From positions 4,452,203 through 4,516,202 of the forward strand of contig JAAONU010000009.1 in the NCBI GenBank assembly GCA_012932295.1: DNA of 64,000 nucleotides, read 5' to 3'. This stretch comes from Cyclina sinensis. Taxonomy: Eukaryota; Mollusca; Bivalvia; Venerida; Veneridae. Below the pieces are notes generated by a model. It searched no databases, was not told the origin of the DNA, and was given only the letters and a program-made list of their open reading frames with translations. Shown here piece by piece: positions 47,101 to 59,636 of the stretch. The stretch's first letter is position 1; every line of letters starts with the position of its first letter. A program made the translations under genes and the position numbers.

Positions 47101-50100
47101 ATTCTGTTCCATATCTGAAACCATCTATGTCTTCAATAATCCAAGAAGAGTGTTACGCCATCTGCAATAAGCAGCCTGCTAGTGCTAGAATTTGTCAGAC
47201 ACTCATCAAATGTTGTCAGCAGATGGAGAACTAATTTTTCTTTAAGATTCTTTAATGAATAAAAAACAGAGACCCACAAAGCCATTTCTTCTTAAAGTAC
47301 ATGGATAGCCAAAATAAAAAGGTAAAGAAAACTTCTCTGGATTCCTGAGATCCAAGAATGGCACACAACTGAAGGTCTAGACTAGTAGACTACAATTATG
47401 ACAACTCTGTAGACTGTGTTTTTCGCATTTTATACAAAATCCTTTTTCTGCTTTGTAATTCACCTTTCTGCATTAAACCAGTGCACTTCAATTTGTAAAC
47501 ACACAAATTCTTGTTTCAAAAACCTTGACAGAGCAGAACAGACCTCTGCTGTCTTAATTTTTCTCGGTTTGAAAATAACACATTTATTCTGTAACATAAC
47601 TCACATACCAACTTATTTTAATTTTTTTCTGTTTTTCTCTTGGGTTTGTTTTCAGCAGCTTATCCAAGAAAACTCAACAGCACTTTCCCTTTACTTCATT
47701 TTCAATTTCTTTTGTTTTCTTTATAGATTTCATTTCAGGTTTTTCAATATTTTCATTTTTTATTTTCATACACATACTAAAATTTACAATTTTTCACAAA
47801 CTCATCTTGACTTCTAACAAGTTAAGACTTCCGAGCCCCTCACTAGGTGACTACAACATATCCATAATATAAGCCCATCTCTTTGGCTGTTCAAATAAAT
47901 TTCATTACACAATACTTATGCTTCTGTTTTGCTTTATTCAGTATTTTCTGCTTTTTTGTATATTTTGTGTAAATTTCACATCTGGTTTTTTCAATCTTTT
48001 TGATGCACTAGCAAGATTAAATTTTACTTCTTTTTTCTAACATTATCTTCTTTTTCTTGGTTATTCAAAAGATGAATTTCAAGAATTCCACGATGAAATC
48101 ACCTTTCTAGATTACCATGCAAATTCCATGGAGCATTCCACCTTTTTCATTGATCAAGAACGTAACATGATGTATTCCACTGTTTCCATTTACTAAGAAC
48201 ATTCCATGATGTATGCCGCATTTTACGCTTTTTTTCAAGAAAATTCCAAGATGTATTCCACCACTTTTGTCTACCAAGAAATTCCATGATGGCCATGTTT
48301 TATATACAAAGATGTTTTCCAACTTATATACATTTTTTTATGAAAACTGATAATATAGGGCACCTTTTAGGTTTACATGTATCATGAAAATTCCACAATG
48401 TGTTTCACCTTTGACATAAATATCATGGAAATTCTATGATGTATTTCCACTTTTTCATTTAACACGAAAACTCAATGCTGGACACAAGTATTCCACATTT
48501 AACATTTGTCACGGAAATTACACAATGTATTCCACCTCTGACATTTATCACATTATTCCTCCTACTTCATGTATTATGAAAATTCAAAGCAGACTTCTCC
48601 AGTTTTCTTCAACAAAATGATTTTTTTTCAGCTTCATTTTTTTTGTAATAGCCACAGCTCTTCAATTTCCAACATATCTTCTCAGGGGGAAAGGCACTAT
48701 TTTATGAACTGTATCACCATACATGGTTGTAAGTGTACTTTAGACTCGTGCAATCTGATGGAAATGCCGTCAACTGTACACGGAAAATCCATACTTGGAA
48801 TCACAGAGTGAAAATAATTTCTTTTACATACCTGAACCACATCAAAATGATTTTTCTACTAACACAAAACAGGTTTAACACACTCTGCTGCATACTGAAC
48901 ATTGCACGCTAAATTTTCCTCTCAGATCATCTGTAATCCACATGCAGAATAACATTTTCCGGCATCTTCCTTCCGAGGAGAACAGAGCATATCTATATCT
49001 CAACATCAACATTATATTTAATATAAATTTCACATCACACTTTTTCTGAAGTACTGCTCTTGTAGAACTTTTGATGACACTGTATGCAGAATTAATCCAT
49101 TTCACATACAAACAAACACACACAAAAAACAACACTTCTTCACAAATAGTAAGAAAAATTAACCCCAACCTTCATCCTTTCCCAGCTCTTTCCCACCCTG
49201 AAACACCATTTTCCCCAATTTTCCAAAACCATAAACTCCCCACTTTAATTCTAAAACATATCCCCATTCCCAAATAATGAATGACTTCAAAAATCCCTTT
49301 CATGACCCCACAGACCATGACTGCCCCTCTAAGCCTCTTTACAAGCCCCATGCTAAGTTGACATACTTAGGATGTCCTCTCCATTAACGGCGTCCTCTAG
49401 AGTGAGAAGATGTGTGAACTGGTCCTCTTCTTCTACCAGATCTAATTCTTCAATTACAGCTGGGAAATCCTGTAATATAAATTTCCAATTTTCAATATTG
49501 TTTGATAAACTGACTTCAAAGTGAATACACTTCTAGCTAAATTCCTCATTCTGAACATATCCAATTCAATCAACATTTGGTCTTTAAATACTAGCTGCTA
49601 ACTTGACTTCTAGTCAGGCTTACATGTATGTTAAAAACCAAGATTTCTCTTTAAAAATGACTGAAATATTTCTCTGAAAAAAGGCAAAGGATAAATTACT
49701 TTCTCATTCTTCAGAAAGGTATAATTTCTTCCCCCTTATATTTCTCTGTATTTCTAATCCTCATAACAGACCTGAAGTATACTTTTGCAAGATGCAATGA
49801 AAGAGAATCTATATTTAGAATCTACAGACGTAGAAATGACAGGAAAGTCTCAAACAGTGTACTCCTTTCCTGGTTTACCTTTGAAAATAACCTTGAATAA
49901 CAACTGTTAGTCTGCAAAAAAGCTGATGATTAATATTACACTTCTCTACACCCATGACTTTGTTTTCTGTACACTCAACAAATTCTATAACTTCAATACA
50001 GCGATTTAACTATGCTTTTCTCTCTTGTATGTAGTCAATTCGAATTTATGATGGACTAAAATTACAAGTACTGTTATACTGCTGTAATATATACTTGAAA

Positions 50101-53100
50101 GAAAAATCCTGCAAGTAGCATTTTTTAGCAATAATATGAAAGAGCGGAAGGTGTCGATATTAAGCAAATTAAGCTGTCAACATGTGTCAACAATTTCCAT
50201 AGTGATAAGAGGGAAAAAAACCCAACTGAATACAATATCAATTATTGAAGAAAACTATTTGGACCACTTCTAATATTCAATATCAACAGAAAAACTTGCA
50301 TAATATAATATTTCATTTTTGTAATTTTCATTTTAACATACTCAGCCAATTGTTTCAATATATTTTCGGAAGAAAACTGTCAAAAGACTTCTGCAATCTC
50401 TTCATTACCTTGAACTGATCCTTCCGTACAGCAAACATCACTTCCATCATGTACTGTACTCGTATATCGATCTGTCCCTCGTGTAACACGTTCCTCAACC
50501 TCTCAAATATTGCTGAAATACAAGAACATTCACAGTTAAATACACTTTTCTGATCCCATAAAAAAGACGGCAAAATACAAACATTTATGGTATTTATGAT
50601 AATAAATTACAACTCATCTCTTAATACTTAATCAGCAATGGGCCAAGACCAAATAATTGTTGGTTCGCAGTTAGGTAGCTAGAAAGGTACATGTTTATTT
50701 TTATTTTTTTGATCAATATTCATGTATAATAGTAAGTATTTCTGTAGTTTTCTATCAAGTTGTGCTCTAACAATGTAACAGAAGGAAATGCCTGAATCTA
50801 TACCATTAAGTTTAAGTGAAAAATGAGTAAGAGAAAGTTGTGTGGAACCAACTGAAAACCAACAACTTTTTAATAATGGCCTATTTTAGACTAGAAACAT
50901 TTCTTTGTAATTTGATCACATCATGGATTTGTTTAAAGGGGCATACCCTAAAATCAGCTGACAACATACCAGATTTTCAGTATTTCAGTGGTTTGTTCTT
51001 TAAAAAATGAAAATAAGATTTGTGATAATGTAAAGAACGAACTTTTCAACTAATTTTCTTTGGGCAAACAGTGTCATCGGTAATAAATCACAACCATACT
51101 GTTAGTTGTACAACAATAACTCTCTATATAATGCATTCAGTTAGCCTGTTTCACTGAAAACTTGGAAGGGAGCCAAATGCTCTGAATGTTAGGGTATGCC
51201 TCTTCAGTGACTCATTTCATCATGACCAGTAAACATACATGTACATGTATTAACAAGAAGCTCAGTGCATGAAGCAGACTTTTATTCGAGGGTTTAGTGC
51301 AAAACTATTGTTTCTCCTTATTTTTTTTATGTATTTACATGTACAATAGTTTTGCCCTGAACTCTTGAACTGTTGCAGGCTTAAATGTATTTTTATATGC
51401 ATTTTGCTATCTCACAAATCCCACACAATTTTTTTTTAAAGAGATCCATATTTACATATCTACCAGGGTTACTCATGAATTTTAATACCACAGTTGAATA
51501 CAGTACATAATGCTAGGTTGTCAAAGAAATTCTACAAGATTTTAAAAATTATAACGATTATTGTCCATCATGGCAAAATGCTTTGGGGTGCAGTTTTTTT
51601 TAACTTCAGGAGAGGCCCTGGCAAGAAAAGGTCCAGTTTCACTTGCAAAGATAACATTTACTAAAATAACTGTACTGGCATTATGTATTAGAATTATTAT
51701 TCTGACAAGCATTCACATATATAACAGACAATGGATATTTGTTACGTTTGTAATTAAGATCTGCCTATCCTACCTTGAACATAGCTAATTTGCATTCATC
51801 TGATGCATAATCAAGTGAATTCATTTGTTTCCTGCAGAGTTGTAGATATAGGGTTGTATAAAGCTGTTTGAATTATAGGCATGTTCATTAGAACCACCGT
51901 TTTAACACATACATTATTTTGGTATATTTTATCTTTGATAGTGAAACTGTGCCTTTAATTCTATTCAATTAATATGAAGCTTTTGTGAAATCAATGACAT
52001 TTCTTAGAACTACAAGGTGCTTATTACGGGTCAACATTTATTGACCTTTTCATATTGTATCTTCCAATCACATCTAAAACAATTTCAACATACATGCATG
52101 TGTAAATGTTCAAAAAAAAATATATTTATAGATATCTCGCAATGTCTCAACCAACACAATACTTACTTTGTGTATTCTTAAGTGTATTTATCAGCATACA
52201 TGTACTAGTACTTATCGAGATTTGTTGAGAATCTATGGTGTCTAAAAAGTCTTTCCTGCCTTGCTGTTTTACTCATCAAGTGACAAGCAAACTAGCTCTC
52301 TTGGTCACCACAAACAACATCACAGTCGATTCACTTTCTTCCTTTCCCCTTGGCTTGGCTGACCTTGTCTCCAAAGATCGTAAACCTTATGACTGTTTCA
52401 TCCTGATGCTCAGCCATATCCCTAAATGATGTCGACACTGGAGACACCAAAATCGAGTTGTATCAACAAAGCCTGGTAGCCTTACAAACCAAGCTAAGTT
52501 AATACATATTTTCCAAGTATCTACACCTCCTGTACAAACACGACCAAGCTAGTGTAGTAGTTAACACATACCCTAGCCAGTCGAGTCAATCTTTATCCCG
52601 CTGTTTTATCGATGCTGAAAAACCTTTGAATAACTTTTCACAAACCAGCTTTAGACTCCAATGTGTAACCTAGAATTACAACAGAGTTAAAACTGATCAT
52701 GAAATTGTGATCACTATACCATTGATTCCTCTTGGTGTGACTTCCGTTAGTTTCTGGCCGCATTCCTTCAGGAATCCGATCGCTACCTCAACTGAATCGT
52801 CCGTTGGTGTTTCCAGTAGAAGTGTCAGTACTTCTAAGGCTAAAACTTCATGTGCCTAGAGTATATAGGGAATAAAGTATGAAACATACACTAAAAATGA
52901 CACCTTGTATATCTGAAAAATATCTGTTATGTGTTTATACCGTATGTTTTTGTATCTCATACATGTACATCCTAACAGGCTGCTAACAGAATACTCTCCC
53001 CTTTCTTAATTATCAAAAAGTTTCTGGCCTAAATATTAACTCTCCTAATAACAACTGAAAAGGATGCTTGTTTGTACTGGCATTAAAATCATGTTACTTC

Positions 53101-56100
53101 TGGGAAACTGGTCCTTCAACTTGTACAATTCCAACTAAGGCATCAGTGGAAATCTAGCTTAAGATAATTAAGTTTCAGATATAACCAGGTCATCAAATTT
53201 ATCAAAATGGAGGCCATACAAATATAATTTTTAAGGTGGTGGTTTTGGTTTACAAATGTGTACAGATTTTCCAATATCATCATTTACATAAGAAGGTGAA
53301 GTTCTGCAACTGTAACCCGTTACATACAGAAATATGACAATGACTTTTGCAAAACAGAATATGCTTACATCATCAAACCTTTAATAAAACATAAAATTCA
53401 GTTTTACGGAAACAGAAGTTTTATATTTCTTTTCTATTTCAGTTACTCTTTCTGAACAATCCAAGATTTTGTCTTTATAATCTCTTATTTTGATACTGTT
53501 TCATAGAAAAATCCCAGAACCTTTGAAAGTATTTCACTTCATAATAACTGGTTTACATCAGCTGAAATACTTAAAAGATTATCTTATGAAAAGTCCTTCT
53601 ACCACCAAAGAATATGGTCATCACAAAGAACCGGTAACCCCAAGCTGAACAGAATTAATCCTCTTCTCTCGACATGCATGTAGTTAATTATTAATATTTC
53701 CTGATGGAATGACAGGGAAACTTCTATATGATTGAAAACAGAGACAAACAGTCATTACAAACCTGCCCTTCCAAACAACTATAGCTTTATATATAGCTGG
53801 GACTTATTAAATTTGATTTCTAAAAGCAAAGTTTAATTATCTGTAAACTTACTGCAGTAAATTTTCTTCACCAAGGCCTGTAATTATTGCCTGAAATTCT
53901 GCAGAGATGCATAGAAAAAGTCTGATTCAATCAGGTAAAAGTCTCTTGACACTTAACAGAAATGCTGCCATTTTGAAAAATGAAGGTCGTGTCTTTGGAG
54001 AACTGCAGATGGGAAATATTTCAGAAAGAGTTACTTACCACTTGCTGATTGACCAGATGAGCGATAAATCGTGTAGAAGACAGGCATATGCTCTTGTCGT
54101 TCCTCTTGTAACCACGGCGAAACTGAATGATCAGTCTACGTAATATCAGCTCTCCATTTTGAGGGAACTAGTAATATGATAATAACTATTAGCTCAGATT
54201 GTAATATACAGGTGAAGATTGTTTTATAAAAATAACATAAAGCCTGAAATCTTAACTTGAGAAACCACTCTCACTGATATGAAATGGGGGGGGGGGAAAA
54301 AAACAGAAACAATTTTATCTGTTTCTGTAGATTTCCTATACATTTAAGTATGGTTTTTTGAAATTTGCAAAAAGGTTATCAGAAATGAGAAGAGCTATTA
54401 CAATATTTCATGAACTACACATTTCTTTACTGAAAAATATGTTCCTGCAATAATTCATGATAATGTGTCAACTGTCAAAATTTTGGAACAAACTGATTAC
54501 ACTTACCTTTTATGCCTCCACTAAACTGTTGAGCTAAACCCAGGTTCCATATTACTTTTTTTTTCAATCTAGTTTATTTTTCTAACAAAACTAAGGATGT
54601 ACATGTATATTGCTCAGCATTTTTACAGGGTACCTAAATTTAAGAAATCAATCAAGTCTCCACACAAATAACCTAGTTTTCCAACTATTCTAGGAAATTA
54701 CTGTGTTATGTTGCACTGCTGAAACAATACCATTAGTTGTTTTCAGAACTGAAATCCAATATCCAATTAACAGGCTATTCATAGATAAAAAACACACTTT
54801 CACAGTGTAAATTAACTGCTTAAAAATTAATAAATAAATAATCTTAAACTCTTCTAGGTCTTATTGTCCAAAAAAGTAAGTATTTATAACATACCTTTGT
54901 GTTGACAATAGCCACAAGGGCGGCATATACATGTGTGAATGTTGGAGAAGCTGCCTGAGCTTGTATTATAGACCTTGCCATCAATCCTCTGAAATTTATT
55001 ACAAACAATAACGTAAAACATGGGTATATCTTTCTGAAACAAAAACTGTTTATTTTTAAATATTGCCCTGTTCAATAGAACATCCATGCCTAATTCCCTT
55101 TAATTCATACATGTAAAGGCATGCAATTCTTGTTACTGAAAATATATTTCTTCTTGCAAGTTATTTTTTTGTGAAAATGTGGAGAAAAAAAGAACAAGAC
55201 AAAAAAATCCTCCCCGCTCTCCTTACCCACTGAGCAGACTACAGGCATTGCACTTTGACTATGGGATAAAAACAGAAATGTTAAAAGCAGATATCAATAT
55301 GTCGTTTCCAATTTTAATACCAACATTTTTCCATTTCATATTCTCATTGGCATGAAAATGAATAGGAACAATTTGATAATACATTTATAAACTTGTTAAA
55401 GACTAAAAGAAATTGTTAACGTTCCACTGTAAGTCTTATGACAGACCTTACCTTCTTGGTAGTCTCCCAATGTTTTCATTCATGACAACTTGTATTTACA
55501 TCACTCAACAGAACTAATAAAATGGTGAAAATGCAAAGAACTAACCTTCCTCTGACAATATTCTCCTGGAACAATTCCCTAACAATATTCTCTATGTTCC
55601 CAACGTTAACCTTGTTCACTAAACCATTTATACTTTTCTTCAGCGCCTCCCAGGATATTCTCTGATACTCTACACTGTTGTAAAATAAAGACTAACAAGT
55701 CAGACATAACACAATGCATACTGCTGTCTTGTTCCCTCAAAATGTAAAATTTTAACTGTTTCTGTAAACTGACATTTAAAAAAGATAAATTCAAAATAAA
55801 TTATTCAGAAACAAATAGAGAATAAGATGGAAAAACAATATATCATTCAAATCAATATTGAGATTTTTAACTATTCAACCTCTTAGTCTTTTTAATAGCT
55901 TCTTCTTTACCTTGATTTATCAGTAATTTTGGCCTGCATAGCTCTCAAACGAGCTGGAGGTATATATGCACCCCCTGTTCTCCCAGTCAGGGTTTCAATT
56001 CCTGGGTCTGCTTTGGGCTTCTTTGGTTCTGGGACAGGCTCGGGTTCCTTGGTTTCCTCACCTTTCCTGTAAAATAAAACCCAGTCTAACAAACTGTTTC

Positions 56101-59055
56101 ATTGTTTTATATTCACATCTGTCAAAACTGTACGGACAGCCACACAATTTACATAGAGCAGTACTTATTAATAAATTCCTGTTTTATTAAGCATAACAGG
56201 ATTTACTCAGAAACATTTTCTGGTCAAGGAGTATAAAATGCACAGCTGAGTCTAGGTTGCATGATTCCCAAGAACACATCTAAGTTAACTATAGGCTGGC
56301 ACCAAGAAAATCTGGCTTATTTTGAACAATTCAAAATAATTAGCCATTGGCCATTTTGGCTAAAGGTGATACTAACATATTACATGTGTATCACTGAGCA
56401 TAGAATAAACATATTTCATATATACAAAAAAACTTAACACAAAATGGAAACCTTTTCAGTACGCTCACTTGGACACAAACCAACATTTACCAAACAACCA
56501 TATGAACACCCACCTTTTGTTCCCTTTTTCTTTCCCAGAGTCTTTCTTTCCATCTTTTTTCTCCTCCCTTTCTCTCATTCTTGAAGCCTTCCTCCTCTGG
56601 TTTAGATATCTCTCGTCCTCAATATTCTGTGCGTCTTCTTCCTGAGGTTTCTGTCATATAAAATTTTAACTCCAGGAAACTCAATTTTTGTATCAAAAGT
56701 AAAAGTAAAGTGCTTGTTTATTATAAAGTCACCCCTACTGAAAGGGTCAGTATCATTGTAAAAAAAAAAAAAAAAAAAAAAAGAGGATCAAAACATGACT
56801 TCTTTTAAATCACATCATTCCTTCCAACAAAATCTATTGTCATAGTGTTCATTTTCTACCTAATTTGGGGCCAAAATAGGGCCCAAGTCCCATGGCAAAA
56901 AAAACAGTTACCTGTTCCTAAATTAAAGACAAAAAAAGTATAATCTTTGTCCTGTTCTCTCTTTTTTAAAATGTATTTTCTGACTCATTTAACATGAAGT
57001 GAAATTAAATCTACTTATTTTTTTACATTAATCACCTTAATTTTAAAGCAAAATGTGAAATCCAAAATTTAGTCAAAATAAAACATTTCCTATTCAGAAA
57101 TGCCCTGGCCCTTTTCCAAAAATATTGAAACCACTGTGTCCTGATCATAGTACACCAAAATAATGCTCTACAGTATGATTTATTTGATTATGTTGCAAGT
57201 ATACATGTAGTCTACAGAAGTAAACAATGTTTGTTTTTTTGTCTGTCTCATTGATTTCATAAATTCAAAGTTTAAATATCTCCAACTGGGGATATCAACA
57301 GAAATATTTGTTTCCACCCCTTTCAGGAGGTAGCTAGAACTGAAACTAGGCACTAAAGTACAGAAGATAAGCACTAACAATACTTATAATCACTAACCTG
57401 TGACAGTATTTTTTTCTAAGCATTTGGTTATCAAACTACACTTTGGAGACCCTGAACCCAACCTGAATAAGCCTTACAGACCTAGTATAGTTAATTCTAT
57501 ACTTACACTTATGAAACTTTTCATTGGTTGTCTCCCTTGACCAGCTGCCTCTTCCTCACTATCTGTTATCTCCCCACTTTCTGGCTCACTTTCAAACTGC
57601 TCCATGTCATGGTGCCTTCCAAATGACCTTTCACTTGACCTATTCCTATCAGATGTCCTTGACTTCTTTTTCTCAAATGACCTTTCAGTAGGACTAGGTG
57701 ACCTTGAGTCTGGTATTTTTTTCTTTCCCTTCTTTAAAGCCTTTTTACTTACTTTGCTACTACCATTTTCCCCACCTCCTTTCGACTTTTTAGTCTTTTT
57801 TGAAAATATCTCTTGCTCTGATTCAGAATATTCCCTTTGCCTTTTTGACTTTGACCTTTTGTGACCCTTTGTCATACTAAGGTCACTGCCATACTCAACC
57901 TTAGGCACATCAAAATCGATGGAATGTGTACTTTCCTCTAAAAGCTGCTTACTTCTTTCAAAGCTTCTTTCCAAAGAATCATCTTTATTTTCATCTTTCT
58001 TTTTCTTCTTTCTGCTTCTCTTAGAAATGTCTGATGCTCTATCCATTTCCTCTTCACTATCTATTGTATCAATAACTCTGCTGTCTTTCTTTCCTTTCTT
58101 ACCAGTTTTTGATTTTGACTTCACAGGTGAATTTGAATCAGTAACACTTCTTTGCTCACTGACTCTGCTGGACCTTGCTGGTGATATTGACCTCTGACCC
58201 TTGTTAGATCTCACCGGAGACACTGATCTTTGTCTCCTGCGTCCTTCAGGTGACTGAAACTGATCGGGAGATAATATTCTTCCTTCAACACTAGCCTCTG
58301 AGTCATTTCTAGCTCTACCTCTGACAGGTGACCTTGATCTGTCCCTATTTTGTCTTTTCCTGTCAGAGATTCTAGAATCATTCTGCCGATCATAGGATCT
58401 TGACTGCTGAGTATCCCTGTAACCTTGACCTCTTGCTTGCTGACCTCTCCAATCCTGACCCCTAAATGGGGACCTTGACCTTGCAGAAAAACCTTGATTA
58501 TCATTTCTCCTAGTTGCCATTCTAGCATTTCTGTCTGGTGACAATGACCTTTTTCTTGAGTCAGTTTTATAGTCATATCTATCTCTACTATGATCTAACT
58601 GCTGCCTATCTGGAGAAGAAGAACCTATTCTTTGCCTCCTATCTGGCGAGGACCTACCAACAGACATCTCATTCCTACAATCTGATCTTTGATTTTGGTC
58701 TGAACCCCTAAAATCCCCCCGATCTTCTCTATCAGCCCTGTTTCTATTGTCAAAATCCCTGTTTCCACGATTTCTACCAGAAGGTGCATTAGGTTTTTCA
58801 ACTTTTGTGACTACAGATCTTTTCACAGGACTAGCATCAGAATCTGAAGAGAACTGCTGCCGATCACGACTTCTATTTACTGCATTGTCAGGACTGGAGT
58901 GTCGATCAGAGTCCATTCTCTTCCTTACACTTCCTCTGGACCCCCTATGAGGACTATTGTTGTCTCTTTCCTGTCTTGTACCATATCCTCGCTTACTTGC
59001 CATTACATCCTCCTCACTACTACCTGAATCATCTGAAGATGTGTCATGTCTTTTC
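35109..59055 (-). CDS. CWC22: Pre-mRNA-splicing factor CWC22 (nucampholin), 18 exons, 5' end missing
   Basis: Minus-strand exons: 57507-59055, 56514-56650, 55911-56066, 55546-55674, 54895-54988, 54039-54167, 52720-52855, 50409-50512, 49367-49469, 41671-41733, 41120-41206, 40443-40591, 39753-39830, 39141-39293, 38362-38489, 37124-37225, 36598-36764 and 35109-36175. All phases agree and give 1,509 codons and a TAG stop. After a long RS-rich head comes [14 protein letters not shown], then the MIF4G domain ([16 protein letters not shown] to [15 protein letters not shown], about residues 575-795 from the ATG at 59003). An acidic linker follows, then the MA3 domain ([21 protein letters not shown] to [15 protein letters not shown], about 885-1085), and an Asp/Ser- and then Lys/Arg-rich tail. 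CWC22 binds eIF4A3 in the spliceosome and places the exon junction complex. The human protein has about 908 residues; here both charged ends are longer. The first exon seen begins at an acceptor at 59055 in an open frame, so a 5' exon lies further right. Confidence 0.95.
37459..37986. repeat. 40-bp minisatellite in a CWC22 intron
   Basis: About thirteen copies of an exactly 40-bp unit (GACCTTGTATCAGTAAGAGG followed by a TTTAGAGCTTACAAACCCAT half), nearly identical. It lies in the 1.1-kb intron between the exons at 38,362 and 37,225. Confidence 0.95.
40618..40838 (-). mobile_element. tRNA-derived SINE in a CWC22 intron
   Basis: On the minus strand the head reads GAGGCACCGTGGTCCAGGG, then a B box GGGTTCGAATCCC, then a body that ends in 'aaataaatgagtctaaacta'. 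The body shares 'tgcttcctgggttgcatacc' (+ strand) with the 17.4-kb copy. It begins 27 bp from a coding exon. Confidence 0.8.
41338..41545 (-). mobile_element. Diverged tRNA-derived SINE in a CWC22 intron
   Basis: Same family and orientation as the element at 40.6 kb. Shared parts include 'tagtttaacctattcatttt', 'gggtttaaaaccagtatgtg' and a decayed B box (ctgggaatcaatcaaaac region). It is older, with more changes. Confidence 0.65.
42160..42560. repeat. Probable dispersed repeat in the long CWC22 intron
   Basis: The stretch begins with 'agagctgtcacacaatgtgac' and a C-rich patch and contains no coding sense. The 7.6-kb intron from 41,734 to 49,366 is otherwise AT-rich with the arrays listed separately; no gene inside it was recognised. 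Confidence 0.35.
44085..45185. repeat. ~157-bp tandem array in the long CWC22 intron
   Basis: About seven copies of a unit of 154-160 bp. The phrase AAGGGAGATAATT recurs near 44,098, 44,257, 44,417, 44,570, 44,731, 44,886 and 45,042, each time followed by 'aacactgcacttcctctcac', 'ctgtgtgaagtttcaat' and 'cagacaagcatta' phrases. Copies are 70-85 percent alike by eye. The array ends in GACAGACAGACAG. Confidence 0.9.
48080..48560. repeat. Degenerate ~55-bp repeat in the long CWC22 intron
   Basis: Phrases such as 'aaattccatgatgtattcca' and 'ccactttttcattta' recur at irregular spacing of about 50-65 bp. It is a decayed minisatellite. Confidence 0.6.
51296..51361. repeat. Short hairpin in a CWC22 intron
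   Basis: GCAAAACTATTG and its reverse complement CAATAGTTTTGC stand about 30 bp apart, separated by a T-rich loop. It could be a fold-back remnant; no function is suggested. Confidence 0.5.
56761..56782. repeat. Poly(A) run
   Basis: Twenty-two A residues in a CWC22 intron. On the + strand this could mark an old retroposed tail, but no element is recognised to its left. Confidence 0.7.
57507..59055 (-). CDS. CWC22: Large RS-rich N-terminal exon of CWC22
   Basis: This 1.55-kb exon encodes 516 codons, nearly all Ser, Arg, Asp, Lys and Gly, with repeated SPDR, RSRS and SPVR phrases and a string of KKKKK and KSKS motifs. It ends [13 protein letters not shown] and then a donor GTAAGT at 57506. 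An ATG at 59001-59003 ([13 protein letters not shown]) could be the start, but the frame is open for 17 codons above it ([17 protein letters not shown]), up to the acceptor. That acidic Ser-rich stretch looks like protein, so the true start is probably in an upstream exon that I cannot see. RS stretches are phosphorylated in splicing factors and mediate nuclear-speckle contacts. Confidence 0.85.
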
Positions 59056-59449
59056 CTAAAAAGGCAAAGTAATTATACAGGTTATTGATTTAATATCTTT
59101 CTTCTTATTCCTACATGTAAGTTAATGTAAGTCTCATTTTACCCTTAGCCTTGTTACATGTATGACAACTTAATCTAAATTCTGTGATCTTATGCATCTA
59201 AGTTTATTTTCATGAGTTATATGCTTTCCATTTAAATCTTTTCCCCTCTTCAACTTATCATTTTCGATTCAATCAGAAATCAACATACTTCAAGTAAATA
59301 ATTTCCTCTTAATGAGAATAATGTGGTTCTATCTATCTATCTCAGGGTTCCCACTGAATTTCATTTTTGGGGGTGCATGCACCCCCAAGGGTTAAATTTT
59401 GGGGGTACAAGACAAACTTTGGCGGCGCAAATTCATTCACAGACCTGTG

Positions 59450-59520
59450 CGAGTATCAGATTTGTCAAAAACGTCAATCTGATTGATCAAATTGACATTT
59501 TTGACCAATCTGATACTAGC
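59450..59520. repeat. Near-perfect hairpin right of the first visible CWC22 exon
   Basis: GTATCAGATTTGTCAAAAAC and its partner GTTTTTGA-like arm (ATTTTTGACCAATCTGATAC on the + strand) face each other around a loop of about 15 bp that includes TGATTGATCA. Arms are roughly 27 bp with few mismatches. It may be a tiny fold-back element. The rest of 59,056-59,636 holds no clear exon, although a CWC22 5' exon must lie somewhere to the right. Confidence 0.6.
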
Positions 59521-59636
59521 ACACGTGCACACACACTGCCAGGCAAGAAGCTGAATGGTCTGCATATTGCTGTTGCCTAATCAATGCAGATCGGTGGTAG
59601 TTTTGACTTCAAAAACGTAAATGCCGACTTGACAAC

